Below are positions 8,285-16,303 of a stretch of DNA of 64,000 nucleotides, one piece after another. The notes beneath the pieces are model-generated. The model worked only from the letters and a program-made list of their open reading frames with translations, made no database searches and was not told the DNA's origin. Position numbers and translations under genes: made by a program. Every line of letters starts with the position of its first letter. Position 1 is the stretch's first letter. Origin of the DNA: Candidatus Cybelea sp. (GTDB lineage: Bacteria > Vulcanimicrobiota > Vulcanimicrobiia > Vulcanimicrobiales > Vulcanimicrobiaceae); assembly GCA_036489315.1 (NCBI GenBank), contig DASXFZ010000060.1, positions 83,857-147,856 on the forward strand. The letters are read 5' to 3'.

Positions 8285-9384
8285 ATTCGAGCGAGCTGCG
8301 GCGCTATAGCCGCCACCTGCTCATTCCCGAGGTCGGCCTGCAGGGGCAGGAACGGCTGCGCGCCTCGCGTGCGCTCGTCGTGGGCGCCGGCGGCCTCGGT
8401 TCGCCAGCGCTGCAGTATCTGGCCGCTGCCGGAGTTGGAACGATCGGCGTGATCGACGACGACTCCGTCGACGAGACGAACCTTCAGCGGCAGACGATTT
8501 TTTCGATGGCGGATCTTGGCCAGAAGAAAGCGGCCGTCGCGGCACGGCGCCTGCACGGGCTCAACCCGGCGATTGCAATCGAACCGTTGCCGTTTGCGCT
8601 CGACGAGCAAAACGCGCGCGAGATCGTCCGCTGTTACGACGTCGTTCTCGACTGCACCGACCGCTTTGCGATCCGCTACCTGATCAACGACGCATGTTTC
8701 TTCGAGAAGAAGATCGACGTCTACGCCTCGATCTTTCGCTTCGATGGTCAGCTTAGCGTCCTGTGCGCCGGCGACGGGCCGTGTTATCGTTGCCTCTTTC
8801 CGGAGGCGCCCCCCGCCGAGGTGACGCCGACCTGTGCCGAAGGCGGCGTGCTCGGCGCGCTCGCCGGCGTGATGGGCTCGTGGCAGGCCGCGGAGGCGCT
8901 CAAGGTCTTGCTCGAGATCGGCGAGCCCCTCGCCGGGCGCATTCTGCTGGTCGATACGCTGCGGGCACGGGTACGCGAGCTGCGCTTCGAACGCGATCCT
9001 GCGTGCGCGCTCTGCGGAACCGCTGCGCGGATCTTCGACATCGCGGCTCCTCCGCTCGAAGTTGGGTTCGACCGCACGATCGCCGAGGTCGACGCCGGCG
9101 TGCTGGGCGAGGCTCTGCGCGAGGCCACGCTGCTCGACGTGCGCGAGCCGCACGAAGCGGTTCTGGGTACGATCGAGGGCGCCGTCTCCATTCCCGCATC
9201 TCAGCTGGAGGCGCGCATGTCCGAGCTCGATACCGCCGTGCGCTACGTCGTTGCCTGCCGGGTTGGAGTGAAATCGCGGTGGGCGCTGCGCCGCTTGCGC
9301 GAGGCCGGCTTCGGACGTTTGGCTCACCTGCGCGGAGGGCTGCTTGCATATGCCGCGCGGCAGGAAGACTTCGAGTTCTTTTAG
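8281..9384 (+). CDS. moeB: MoeB-type adenylyltransferase fused to a rhodanese domain
   Basis: The 367-residue protein starts with the E1-like domain: RYSRHLLIPEVGLQGQ, nucleotide loop VVGAGGLGSPALQYL (about residues 37-51) and two zinc-binding CxxC pairs (CYRC and CALC). A rhodanese domain follows from about residue 275 with the active-site loop CRVGVKS, cysteine about 326. It activates the MoaD C-terminus with ATP and the rhodanese part can deliver persulfide sulfur, like eukaryotic MOCS3/Uba4 and actinobacterial MoeZ. The GTG start overlaps the hydrolase stop. Confidence 0.95.
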   Translation: MNSSELRRYSRHLLIPEVGLQGQERLRASRALVVGAGGLGSPALQYLAAAGVGTIGVIDDDSVDETNLQRQTIFSMADLGQKKAAVAARRLHGLNPAIAIEPLPFALDEQNAREIVRCYDVVLDCTDRFAIRYLINDACFFEKKIDVYASIFRFDGQLSVLCAGDGPCYRCLFPEAPPAEVTPTCAEGGVLGALAGVMGSWQAAEALKVLLEIGEPLAGRILLVDTLRARVRELRFERDPACALCGTAARIFDIAAPPLEVGFDRTIAEVDAGVLGEALREATLLDVREPHEAVLGTIEGAVSIPASQLEARMSELDTAVRYVVACRVGVKSRWALRRLREAGFGRLAHLRGGLLAYAARQEDFEFF

Positions 9385-9386
9385 CG

Positions 9387-10235
9387 ATGAAGCACAAATC
9401 GTTCGGCGCGACCGGCGTCGAGCTTCCGGCGATCGGCCAAGGCACCTGGAACATGCCGCAGAGCGGTGCCGGCCGCAAGGAAGCGGAGCGCGCGCTGCGG
9501 CACGGTATCTCGCTGGGGATGACGCACCTCGACACCGCCGAGATGTACGGCGCGGGCGCGGTGGAGGAGCTGCTCGGCGAAGCTATCGGCGGCCTCGCAC
9601 GCGAGGGTCTATTCATCGCGAGCAAAGTCTTGCCGGAGAACGCCACGTACGAAGGAACCCTCAAAGCGGCGCGGCGCAGCATCGCACGGCTGCGTTGCGA
9701 CTATCTCGATCTCTATCTGCTTCACTGGCCCGGTTCGCATCCGCTCGAGGAGACGATGCGTGCGCTCGAGGACCTCGTCGAGCAAGGCACGGTGCGCTTC
9801 GTGGGCATCAGCAACTTCGACACCGACGAAATGCTTGCAGCGGCCTCCTACCTGCGCAAGGTACCGCTAGCGTGCAATCAAGTGCTCTACCATCTCAACG
9901 AACGCGGGATCGAGCACCGCCTGGCCGAAACGGCGCGCCGGCACGACATCGCGATCGTCGCGTACACGCCGTTCGGGCGCGGAGCATTTCTGCGAGAAGC
10001 CTCGCAACGTGAAGTGTTGACGGCCGTCGCGAAGAAGCACGGTGCGACGCCGCGCCAAGTCGCGCTCGCCTTCTTGACGCGAGAGTCCAACGTCTTTGCA
10101 ATTCCGAAGTCGGCGAGCCCCATGCATGTCCGGGAAAATGCGAACGGGGGCTCGATGACGCTCGACGCCGAGGATTTCGCGGCGATCGATCGCGCGTTTG
10201 CGCGCGGGCGCCCGGGCCCGCTGGCGACGCTGTGA
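9387..10235 (+). CDS. Aldo/keto reductase
   Basis: This 282-residue NADPH-dependent oxidoreductase has the family tetrad: LDTAEMYGAG (Asp and Tyr), ASKVLPEN (Lys) and LYLLHWPG (His), plus the cofactor segment IPKSASPMHVREN near the end. It reduces aldehydes or ketones in the cytoplasm. Start is the ATG two bases after the moeB stop, and its stop overlaps queG. The C-terminal loop that fixes substrate is short, so specificity cannot be named. Confidence 0.92.
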   Translation: MKHKSFGATGVELPAIGQGTWNMPQSGAGRKEAERALRHGISLGMTHLDTAEMYGAGAVEELLGEAIGGLAREGLFIASKVLPENATYEGTLKAARRSIARLRCDYLDLYLLHWPGSHPLEETMRALEDLVEQGTVRFVGISNFDTDEMLAAASYLRKVPLACNQVLYHLNERGIEHRLAETARRHDIAIVAYTPFGRGAFLREASQREVLTAVAKKHGATPRQVALAFLTRESNVFAIPKSASPMHVRENANGGSMTLDAEDFAAIDRAFARGRPGPLATL

Positions 10236-11386
10236 ACGAAAAGATCAAGGAGCTCGCCGTGCGCAGCGCGCTTGCCTTGGGCGCGGGCGCGGTTCGCGTG
10301 ACGAGCGCGCGTGCCGACGAGGAGTCGCGCCGCCGCATGCAGGCGGCGTTCGAACGGGGAGATTTCCTCTGCTGGCGCTACGACGCCCGGTACGCGCGCC
10401 GCGCGACCGATCCGGGCGAGCTCTGCCGCGGAGCCCGGAGCGTTATCTGCATTGCGTTGCCGTACGCGATGCCGGGCGCGCGCAGCCGCGGCCCGTTGCG
10501 CGGGCGCGTTTCGAACTACGCGTGGTCGGGTGATTACCACCGGCGTCTGCGCGCCTTGCTCTCGGAGGTTGCGACGCAGATCGACGCAGCCGCCGGAGAG
10601 CCGGTGACCGCAATCGCGTGCGACACCAAGCCGCTCGCCGAACGGGCACTGGCGGCGCGGGCGGGGCTCGGATGGGTCGGCAAGCACACAAACCTCATCG
10701 TCCCGACGCTTGGTTCGTTCGTCTTTCTCGGCGAGGTCGTAACAACGCTCGAACTTCCGCCCGATGAGCCGCTGCGCAAGCACTGCGGTTCGTGCCGGCG
10801 CTGCATCGACGGGTGTCCGACGCAAGCGCTGCGCGGCGATTACACGATCGACGCGAACCGATGCATCTCCGATCTCACGCAGCGCACGGACTCGATCCCG
10901 GAGGCGATGCGGGCGTTGATCGGCGATTGGGTTTGGGGCTGCGATATCTGCCAGACGGTCTGCCCGCCGACGCGCGAGGCCGGGATCACGGCCGGCGCCC
11001 AGTGGCAGCCGCGCGGCCCCGAAGCCGCGCAGCCTGCTCTCGTCGAGCTCCTCGCGTTGCGGGGCTCGGCGTTCAAGAAACAGTACCGCCCGACGGCGAT
11101 GGGCTGGCGAGGAGGCGCCGTGCTTCGGCGCAACGCCGCCGTCGCGCTCGGCAACGCACTCGACCGCTCGACGGTTGGGCCGTTGATCGAGAGCCTTTCC
11201 GAGGACGCAAATCCGATGGTGAGGGGTCATGCCGCCTGGGCTTTGGGAAGAATTGGGTCGCCGAGAGCGATCTCGGCATTACAGCGGCGGCTCGATGTGG
11301 AAAGAGAAGGAGAGGTTCGCGCGGAGATCGCGACTGCACTGCGCCCCTTCCAGCCGCCCGAACGCTCGAAGAAAGCTACGACATGA
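10232..11386 (+). CDS. queG: Epoxyqueuosine reductase
   Basis: This 384-residue cobalamin- and iron-sulfur enzyme makes queuosine from epoxyqueuosine in tRNA. It has two ferredoxin-type clusters: cysteines about 185, 188, 191, 195 (CGSCRRCIDGCP) and 237, 240, 244 (CDICQTVCP), preceded by GLGWVGKHTNLI, the conserved QueG segment. A HEAT-like helical repeat ends the protein, as in longer QueG members. GTG start overlaps the reductase stop. A cobalamin adenosyltransferase occurs at 39-40 kb, consistent with B12 use. Confidence 0.95.
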   Translation: MNEKIKELAVRSALALGAGAVRVTSARADEESRRRMQAAFERGDFLCWRYDARYARRATDPGELCRGARSVICIALPYAMPGARSRGPLRGRVSNYAWSGDYHRRLRALLSEVATQIDAAAGEPVTAIACDTKPLAERALAARAGLGWVGKHTNLIVPTLGSFVFLGEVVTTLELPPDEPLRKHCGSCRRCIDGCPTQALRGDYTIDANRCISDLTQRTDSIPEAMRALIGDWVWGCDICQTVCPPTREAGITAGAQWQPRGPEAAQPALVELLALRGSAFKKQYRPTAMGWRGGAVLRRNAAVALGNALDRSTVGPLIESLSEDANPMVRGHAAWALGRIGSPRAISALQRRLDVEREGEVRAEIATALRPFQPPERSKKATT

Positions 11387-12009
11387 TCAATCGACTGACC
11401 GTCCTCCCGCTGCTGCTCGCCGTCACCGTCACGACGGCCCGCGGGGCTGCGGATTCCGGTCTGCTCGACCGCATGGCCGCGCTGAATCCGCACTTGCGTT
11501 CGTTCAGCGCGACGATGCACGCGCACGTCGCGATGAAATCGTTCCCCTTCTTATCCGCCGATCTCGTCGGCACGTACTATTACAAGCAGCCCGACAAAAA
11601 CAAGGTCGTCTTCACGGGCGGCGTGCCGCTGGTCGCCAAGCAGTTCGACAACCTCTACGCGCACATCGAACCGCCGGCGCGATGGCCGGACGTCTATTCC
11701 GTTACGACCGTTTCGGATAACGGGACGGCGACGCTCTTCCGGCTCGTGCCGCGCAAGCACGGCAACGTCGACCACATCGACGCGACCGTCGAGGACCGCA
11801 CGGCGACGGTAACGACGATGCGCTGGAACTACGCCAACGGCGGCTACGCGGAGATGAACAATCACTACACAACGCAGGCCGGCAACCTCGTTATCGGATC
11901 GCAGAGCGGTCACGTGACCGAGCCCGGCTACGACGCCGACATCAGCTCGACGATCGACGACTACAAGATCAACCCAACGCTTTCCGACGATCTGTTTTCG
12001 AGCCAATGA
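11383..12009 (+). CDS. Exported LolA-like / outer-membrane lipoprotein-sorting-type protein
   Basis: The 208-residue product has an N-terminal signal peptide (to about ARGAADS). The mature part starts LLDRMAALNPHLRSFSATMHAHVAMKS, like the first strands of LolA/LppX-type half-barrels, followed by GTYYYKQPDKNKVVF and repeated beta-strands. Such proteins carry lipids or lipoproteins across the periplasm. It is translationally coupled to queG (ATGA) and moaA (ATGA). Its place in the Moco operon is unexplained. Low sequence conservation makes the LolA assignment a structural inference. Confidence 0.7.
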   Translation: MINRLTVLPLLLAVTVTTARGAADSGLLDRMAALNPHLRSFSATMHAHVAMKSFPFLSADLVGTYYYKQPDKNKVVFTGGVPLVAKQFDNLYAHIEPPARWPDVYSVTTVSDNGTATLFRLVPRKHGNVDHIDATVEDRTATVTTMRWNYANGGYAEMNNHYTTQAGNLVIGSQSGHVTEPGYDADISSTIDDYKINPTLSDDLFSSQ

Positions 12010-12998
12010 CGAGCACGCTGGTCGATGGCTTTAGCCGGCCGATAACCTATCTCAGGGTCTCGGTTACCGACAAGTGCAATTTACGCTGCGTCTACTGCAT
12101 GCCGGAATCGGGTCTCCCGTGGCTGCGCCGTGACGAGATCCTGAGCTACGAAGAGATCGCGCAGATCGTTACGGCGGCGGCCTCCGTCGGAGTGCGCAGC
12201 ATTCGTCTCACGGGCGGGGAACCGCTCGTGCGGCGCGATCTCAGCCGTCTGGTGGCGGCGATTGCTGCGACACCGGGGATCGACGACATCTCGCTTTCGA
12301 CCAACGGACTACTGCTAAAGGAACAGATCGCCGAGCTTGCGGCCGCGGGACTGCGCCGCATCAATCTCTCGCTCGACACGCTGCGCCCGGAGCGCTTTGA
12401 GACGATTGCGCGCCGTCCCGGGCTGGAACTCGTGCTCGGCGGCCTCGACGCGGCAATCGCGGCCGGCTTGATGCCGGTGAAGATCAACTGCGTAGTGATG
12501 CGCGGGAGCAACGACGACGAAATTACGGAGTTCGCGAAGCTGACCCGCGACCGGCCGGTCTTCGTCCGCTTCATCGAGGTGATGCCGGTGCACGAGAACG
12601 TCGCGCTGCAGCGCGACACCTACGTTTCCTCGGCCGAAGTGCTCGAACGAGTCTCGGAAATCGAGGAGCTGGTGCCGCACGTTGGACCGGCGGGCAATGG
12701 CCCCGCGCGCTATTTCGCCTTCCCGGGCGCGCCCGGTGCGGTCGGGGTGATAAGCCCGCTCTCGCACGACTACTGCGACCGCTGCAATCGCGTCCGCCTG
12801 ACCGCCGACGGCCGTCTGCGGCTCTGCCTCTTCGGCGATCACGCGCTCGACCTCCGAACCCCGCTGCGCTCCGGCGCGAGCGCGCAGGAACTGGCCGCCC
12901 TGATGCGCTCGGCGATGCTGATCAAGCCGGCGCGGCACCATCTGCGCCTCGGAGAGACGTCCTCACGGATGCGGGCCTTTTCGGAGATCGGAGGCTAG
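12006..12998 (+). CDS. moaA: GTP 3',8-cyclase (Moco biosynthesis, radical SAM)
   Basis: The 330-residue protein has the radical-SAM cluster CNLRCVYC (cysteines about 24, 28, 31), the SAM loop LTGGEPL, the C-terminal cluster with cysteines about 257, 260 and 274, and the required terminal Gly-Gly. It opens GTP in the first step of Moco synthesis. ATG start overlaps the LolA-like stop. With moaD, moaE and moeB upstream, only moaC and insertion genes are missing from this cluster. It is the last gene of the operon and a hairpin follows. Confidence 0.96.
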   Translation: MTSTLVDGFSRPITYLRVSVTDKCNLRCVYCMPESGLPWLRRDEILSYEEIAQIVTAAASVGVRSIRLTGGEPLVRRDLSRLVAAIAATPGIDDISLSTNGLLLKEQIAELAAAGLRRINLSLDTLRPERFETIARRPGLELVLGGLDAAIAAGLMPVKINCVVMRGSNDDEITEFAKLTRDRPVFVRFIEVMPVHENVALQRDTYVSSAEVLERVSEIEELVPHVGPAGNGPARYFAFPGAPGAVGVISPLSHDYCDRCNRVRLTADGRLRLCLFGDHALDLRTPLRSGASAQELAALMRSAMLIKPARHHLRLGETSSRMRAFSEIGG

Positions 12999-13015
12999 GA
13001 GCCCGTCGGGCTCCC
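12999..13015 (+). terminator. Hairpin after moaA
   Basis: GGAGCCC at 12999-13005 pairs with GGGCTCC at 13009-13015 around a three-base loop, directly at the moaA stop. No T-run follows, so it may be a weak or Rho-assisted terminator or an mRNA end stabiliser. Confidence 0.4.
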
Positions 13016-13073
13016 CAAGCGTGTCGTCACAAAGGCCGGCGGCCAGCCGTTGCTCTCAAGTACAGGAGGCCTC

Positions 13074-13619
13074 GTGAGCACGGGGATGAGAAGCGGTTTG
13101 GAAGATTACATCGCGGTAGGCCCGACGGCGATCGCGCAGGGCCGAGTCGAAGCGCTCGTCATCGAGCATCAGACGAAGCTGGCGCGGTATCTTCGCCGCA
13201 TGGTCGGGGACGCGGAGACTGCGCTGGACCTCTCGCAAGACGTCTTTCTCTCTGCCTATCGGATGCTCTGCGCGGACCCGAGCCGCGAGCTGCGCGTCGG
13301 CTGGCTCTACCGCGCGGCGACTAATGCGGCGATCTCGTTCATGCGCCGGCGAAAGATACTGCACGTGCTCTCGCTGGATCGCGACCTCGATGGCAGCTCC
13401 TGGCGGATCGATGAAAGGGGTGCGGCCTCTATCGACCTTCAGGCGGCGCTGGCACGACTGCCCTCGGACCAGGTCGCAGCCTTATTGATGACGAGCTACG
13501 CCGGTTACTCCTCCGCCGAAGCGGCGCAGATTCTCGGCACGACCGCGGATGCGGTTCGCCAACGGGTTTGCCGCGCGATGAAGACGTTGCGGCACGTAAT
13601 GAACGAGGAACGGGATTGA
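13074..13619 (+). CDS. ECF RNA polymerase sigma factor
   Basis: The 181-residue protein has sigma region 2 (LARYLRRMVGDAETALDLSQDVFLSAY, about residues 35-62) and region 4 (LPSDQVAALLMTSYAGYSSAEAAQ with the helix-turn-helix ILGTTADAVRQRVCRAMKTL). GTG at 13074 is preceded by AGGAGG; an ATG is in frame at 13086. The next gene, a zinc anti-sigma factor, overlaps by one base, as in typical ECF regulator pairs. The photolyase downstream is the obvious candidate target, suggesting a light, UV or oxidative stress response. Confidence 0.92.
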   Translation: MSTGMRSGLEDYIAVGPTAIAQGRVEALVIEHQTKLARYLRRMVGDAETALDLSQDVFLSAYRMLCADPSRELRVGWLYRAATNAAISFMRRRKILHVLSLDRDLDGSSWRIDERGAASIDLQAALARLPSDQVAALLMTSYAGYSSAEAAQILGTTADAVRQRVCRAMKTLRHVMNEERD

Positions 13620-14218
13620 TGAGAATTAGAGCCGGCTGCGGAGAAGCAGAAATCTTAGCGGGCGCGATTGCGCTGGGCGAGGCCGGAGACGCCGAACGAA
13701 ACGCGTACCGAGAACACCTGTCGGTCTGCCGGCGCTGCCTAGTCTCGGTCGGCGGCGAGCGCGAGATCGAGCGGGTAATGAACGTCATCGCCGAGGCCCG
13801 CGCACAAGAGCACTGGCAGCCTCAAGCGCGCGGCCTTTTCTCACGCGCGAAAAGCCGTGGACCGTTCGTGCGCTGGACCGCGGCGGCAGCAGCCGCGCTG
13901 CTGGTCGTGTTCGTCGCTCGTCAGGGGTATCAAAACCATCCGTCGGTCGTACACAGCGTGACGCCCGCCGCGCAGACCCGCGTCAGCGCCGAACAAGAGG
14001 CGCGCGTCGTCGCCGCACTCGGCACCCAGGCGGTCCCCAAGCGCGAGCACCACGTGGAATCGTTGGCCTTTAGCGGCCGCGAGAACGGCGCGCAGACGAT
14101 TACGGTCAAGGTAAGCTTTGACGCTGCGGGTAAGCCGACGCATTGCAAGGGCTTGCATCGCGCGAACAGTCAGAAGCTCGTCGCAACGCTCTGCAACATG
14201 GTGATGCGCGGGCATTAG
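13619..14218 (+). CDS. Zinc-finger anti-sigma factor with single membrane span
   Basis: The 199-residue protein has a cytoplasmic zinc motif (His33, Cys37, Cys40 in HLSVCRRC), a membrane helix at about 83-101 (WTAAAAAALLVVFVARQ) and a C-terminal domain outside the cytoplasm. That domain ends with strands ITVKVSFDAAGKPTHC and a cysteine pair, resembling the end of TonB C-terminal-like folds. It would hold the preceding sigma factor inactive until a signal, possibly redox sensed by the external cysteines, releases it. The latter is inference. The start ATG overlaps the sigma stop. Confidence 0.82.
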   Translation: MRIRAGCGEAEILAGAIALGEAGDAERNAYREHLSVCRRCLVSVGGEREIERVMNVIAEARAQEHWQPQARGLFSRAKSRGPFVRWTAAAAAALLVVFVARQGYQNHPSVVHSVTPAAQTRVSAEQEARVVAALGTQAVPKREHHVESLAFSGRENGAQTITVKVSFDAAGKPTHCKGLHRANSQKLVATLCNMVMRGH

Positions 14219-14221
14219 CGA

Positions 14222-14260
14222 AAACGGCCGTCCATGGCGGAGCGGCCGTTTCTTTATTGT
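14222..14260 (+). terminator. Terminator-like hairpin spanning the photolyase start codon
   Basis: AAACGGCCG at 14222-14230 pairs perfectly with CGGCCGTTT at 14243-14251 around a 12-base loop that contains the photolyase ATG (14234). A U-rich tract CTTTATTGTTTTT follows (14252-14264). It looks like an intrinsic terminator of the sigma/anti-sigma unit that also hides the next start codon, so it could act as an attenuator. Confidence 0.6.
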
Positions 14261-15661
14261 TTTTCGAACGATCTGCGGCTAGAGGATCACGCCGGACTGG
14301 CGGCCGCCGCCGCGCGCGGTGAAGTGCTGCCGGTGGTCGTCATCGACGACGCACTGGAGCGCCGGATGCGTCTCTCGCCGTTGCGGGCGGCCTTTTTTTG
14401 CGGCGCGGTCGCGGCGCTCGCCGGCGAACTGCAGGATCGCGGCAGAACTCTGATCGTGCGCCGCGGCGGGCGCGCGAAGATCCTCAAGTCGCTGGCCCGA
14501 GAGATCGGCGCGGCGGGCGCTGCCTGGGCGACGTCCTACGACGCGGCGGGCATCCAGCGCGACCGCCGTCTGCAATCGGAGCTGGAGGAAGCCGGCCTTT
14601 CCGCCCTGGCGGTGCACGATGCGCCGGCGATCCCGCCCGAAGAGAGCCTCTCGGCACAAGGCGCGCGCGGACAGGGCTATCGCGCATTCGCCGCCTATCT
14701 CGACCGCTGGGCGTCGCTGGGCGTCGCCTCGTACGAGCATCCGCTCTTGCTCAGATTTGCCGCCTTCAACGGCGACTCCGAGCCCATGCCGAGGCCGAGC
14801 GATTTCGGTTCGCCGCACGAACCGCCGGCCTCGGGTCCGGTGCGTGCGCGCCGCCGTTTCGAACGCTTTCTCTCCGAACGCGCCGGACACTACGCGACTG
14901 CGGGCAGATTGCCGGCCGACGACGGGACCTCGGAGCTCGGCGCTCATCTTTCGTTCGGAACGATCTCCGCGCGCAGCATCGTGCGTGCGGTGCGCGAGCG
15001 TCTGGGCGATCCGTTTGCGGTTGCCGAGGAACGGCTCTCGCTGAAGGTGTTTTTGCGCTCGCTCGCCCGACGCGATTTCTTTTTGCAGCTCTCCTGGTTT
15101 CATCCGCAAACCAACGGTGAAGCGCTGCAGGAGAAGATGCGCGGCTTTGCGCCTTTGCGGGCTCATCCGGCGCTCGGCGGGTGGCACGAGGGAAGAACGG
15201 GCTATCCGCTCGTCGATGCGGGTATCCGGCAACTTCGCGAGACCGGCTGGATGCATCCGCTAGTGCGGGCGGTGGCGGCGTCCTTCCTGTGCTTCGATCT
15301 GGGTGTCGATTGGCGCCTTGGGCGCGATTATTGGGACCAGCTGCTCATCGAGGACGACCCGGCTCTGGCGACGGGGAACTGGCAATGGATCGCCGGAGTC
15401 GGCGCCGACATGGCGCAATTTCCACGAATTTATAACCCGGAGCGGCAGCGGCGCCGCTACGACCCGGCGGGCGCTTACGTGCGCCGCTGGATTCCCGAGC
15501 TGCGCCACCTTCCGGCCGCCGCATGGCACGGGCGGCCGGCGGATTCGACTCAGCTATCGCTAGCGTTGTTCGACGGGAACTCGTATCCGGCGCCGGTCGT
15601 CGAGCACGAACCTGCGGCGCGCGCCTTTCTGGAGCGTTATCGGGCGTTCGTATCGCCCTGA
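14234..15661 (+). CDS. phr: Deoxyribodipyrimidine photolyase / cryptochrome family
   Basis: The 475-residue flavoprotein repairs UV-made pyrimidine dimers with blue light. It has the N-terminal antenna domain (DLRLEDHAGL), the FAD-binding helical domain with GRTGYPLVDAGIRQLRETGWMH and GNWQWIAGVGAD followed by FPRIYNPERQRRRYDP. The usual second arginine of the RRDLRL start is replaced by Asn (SNDLRL). No Shine-Dalgarno is visible and the start lies in the loop of a terminator-like hairpin. It follows an ECF sigma/anti-sigma pair by 15 bases. Its 3' end overlaps the convergent gene by 25 bases. Confidence 0.94.
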   Translation: MAERPFLYCFSNDLRLEDHAGLAAAAARGEVLPVVVIDDALERRMRLSPLRAAFFCGAVAALAGELQDRGRTLIVRRGGRAKILKSLAREIGAAGAAWATSYDAAGIQRDRRLQSELEEAGLSALAVHDAPAIPPEESLSAQGARGQGYRAFAAYLDRWASLGVASYEHPLLLRFAAFNGDSEPMPRPSDFGSPHEPPASGPVRARRRFERFLSERAGHYATAGRLPADDGTSELGAHLSFGTISARSIVRAVRERLGDPFAVAEERLSLKVFLRSLARRDFFLQLSWFHPQTNGEALQEKMRGFAPLRAHPALGGWHEGRTGYPLVDAGIRQLRETGWMHPLVRAVAASFLCFDLGVDWRLGRDYWDQLLIEDDPALATGNWQWIAGVGADMAQFPRIYNPERQRRRYDPAGAYVRRWIPELRHLPAAAWHGRPADSTQLSLALFDGNSYPAPVVEHEPAARAFLERYRAFVSP

Positions 15662-16209
15662 GGAAGGCGGTCTTCGAGCCAGCTCGTGACGATCGGCACG
15701 CGCACGTCATCGCCGTTCCAGGTCTTGATGCCGTAGTAGACGCTCGCGACTAAGAAGATCGGTGCGAGCAGCGGCACGAGAATCCAAGCAGAGAAGCCAA
15801 CGAACGGAATCTGCCCGACGAGCGAAAGGAGTGCCCAGAGGCCGAAGAACCCGGCGTTGAATCCAAGCGCCTGATACGCCTGTTTCCGAAGCTGTCGCGA
15901 CTGTTTGCGATCGAGCAGCGAGATGAGCGCGAGGGGCCAGAGCGGGTAACCGAGGGAGACGAGCGCGCGGGATTCGACGGGGTCTCCGACAGTCGCTACC
16001 GTGGCGTTCCCACGGACGCTGGCGGGCGCCGGGCGCGGGGGAACCGCACCGGGGATCTGCTGGCGGGTTGCCGTGGCGGCTTCGACTTTAGCCGCGAGCC
16101 GGCAGCTCGGACAGCCGCCGCGTTCGTCGCGACAGGTCGCGCAAATCCGCTTCCCGCATTCGATGCACGGCGCGATGGACGGGACGTTCGAGTGGAAATA
16201 ACAATCCAT
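15637..16209 (-). CDS. B-box zinc-finger membrane protein (DUF4870/Tic20-like)
   Basis: The 190-residue protein starts with a compact zinc-binding region (CYFH, CIECGKRICATC, CPSC) of the B-box type found in bacterial membrane proteins. A proline/alanine linker follows, then two or three hydrophobic helices (about 92-100, 118-135 and 140-165) of a DUF4870-like pattern with YQALGFNAGFFGLW. The function of these proteins is unknown; a regulatory or assembly role at the membrane is inference. It is monocistronic and convergent with the photolyase. Confidence 0.75.
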   Translation of the reverse strand: MDCYFHSNVPSIAPCIECGKRICATCRDERGGCPSCRLAAKVEAATATRQQIPGAVPPRPAPASVRGNATVATVGDPVESRALVSLGYPLWPLALISLLDRKQSRQLRKQAYQALGFNAGFFGLWALLSLVGQIPFVGFSAWILVPLLAPIFLVASVYYGIKTWNGDDVRVPIVTSWLEDRLPQGDTNAR

Positions 16210-16303
16210 TTAGTTCCTGATATCCTCCACGGTCTTTCATTCCCACGTACCGGAGCAGGCAGCGGGAGGTTTCACGGCGGCGTGGCCGCAACAGCCTGAA
16301 TTC

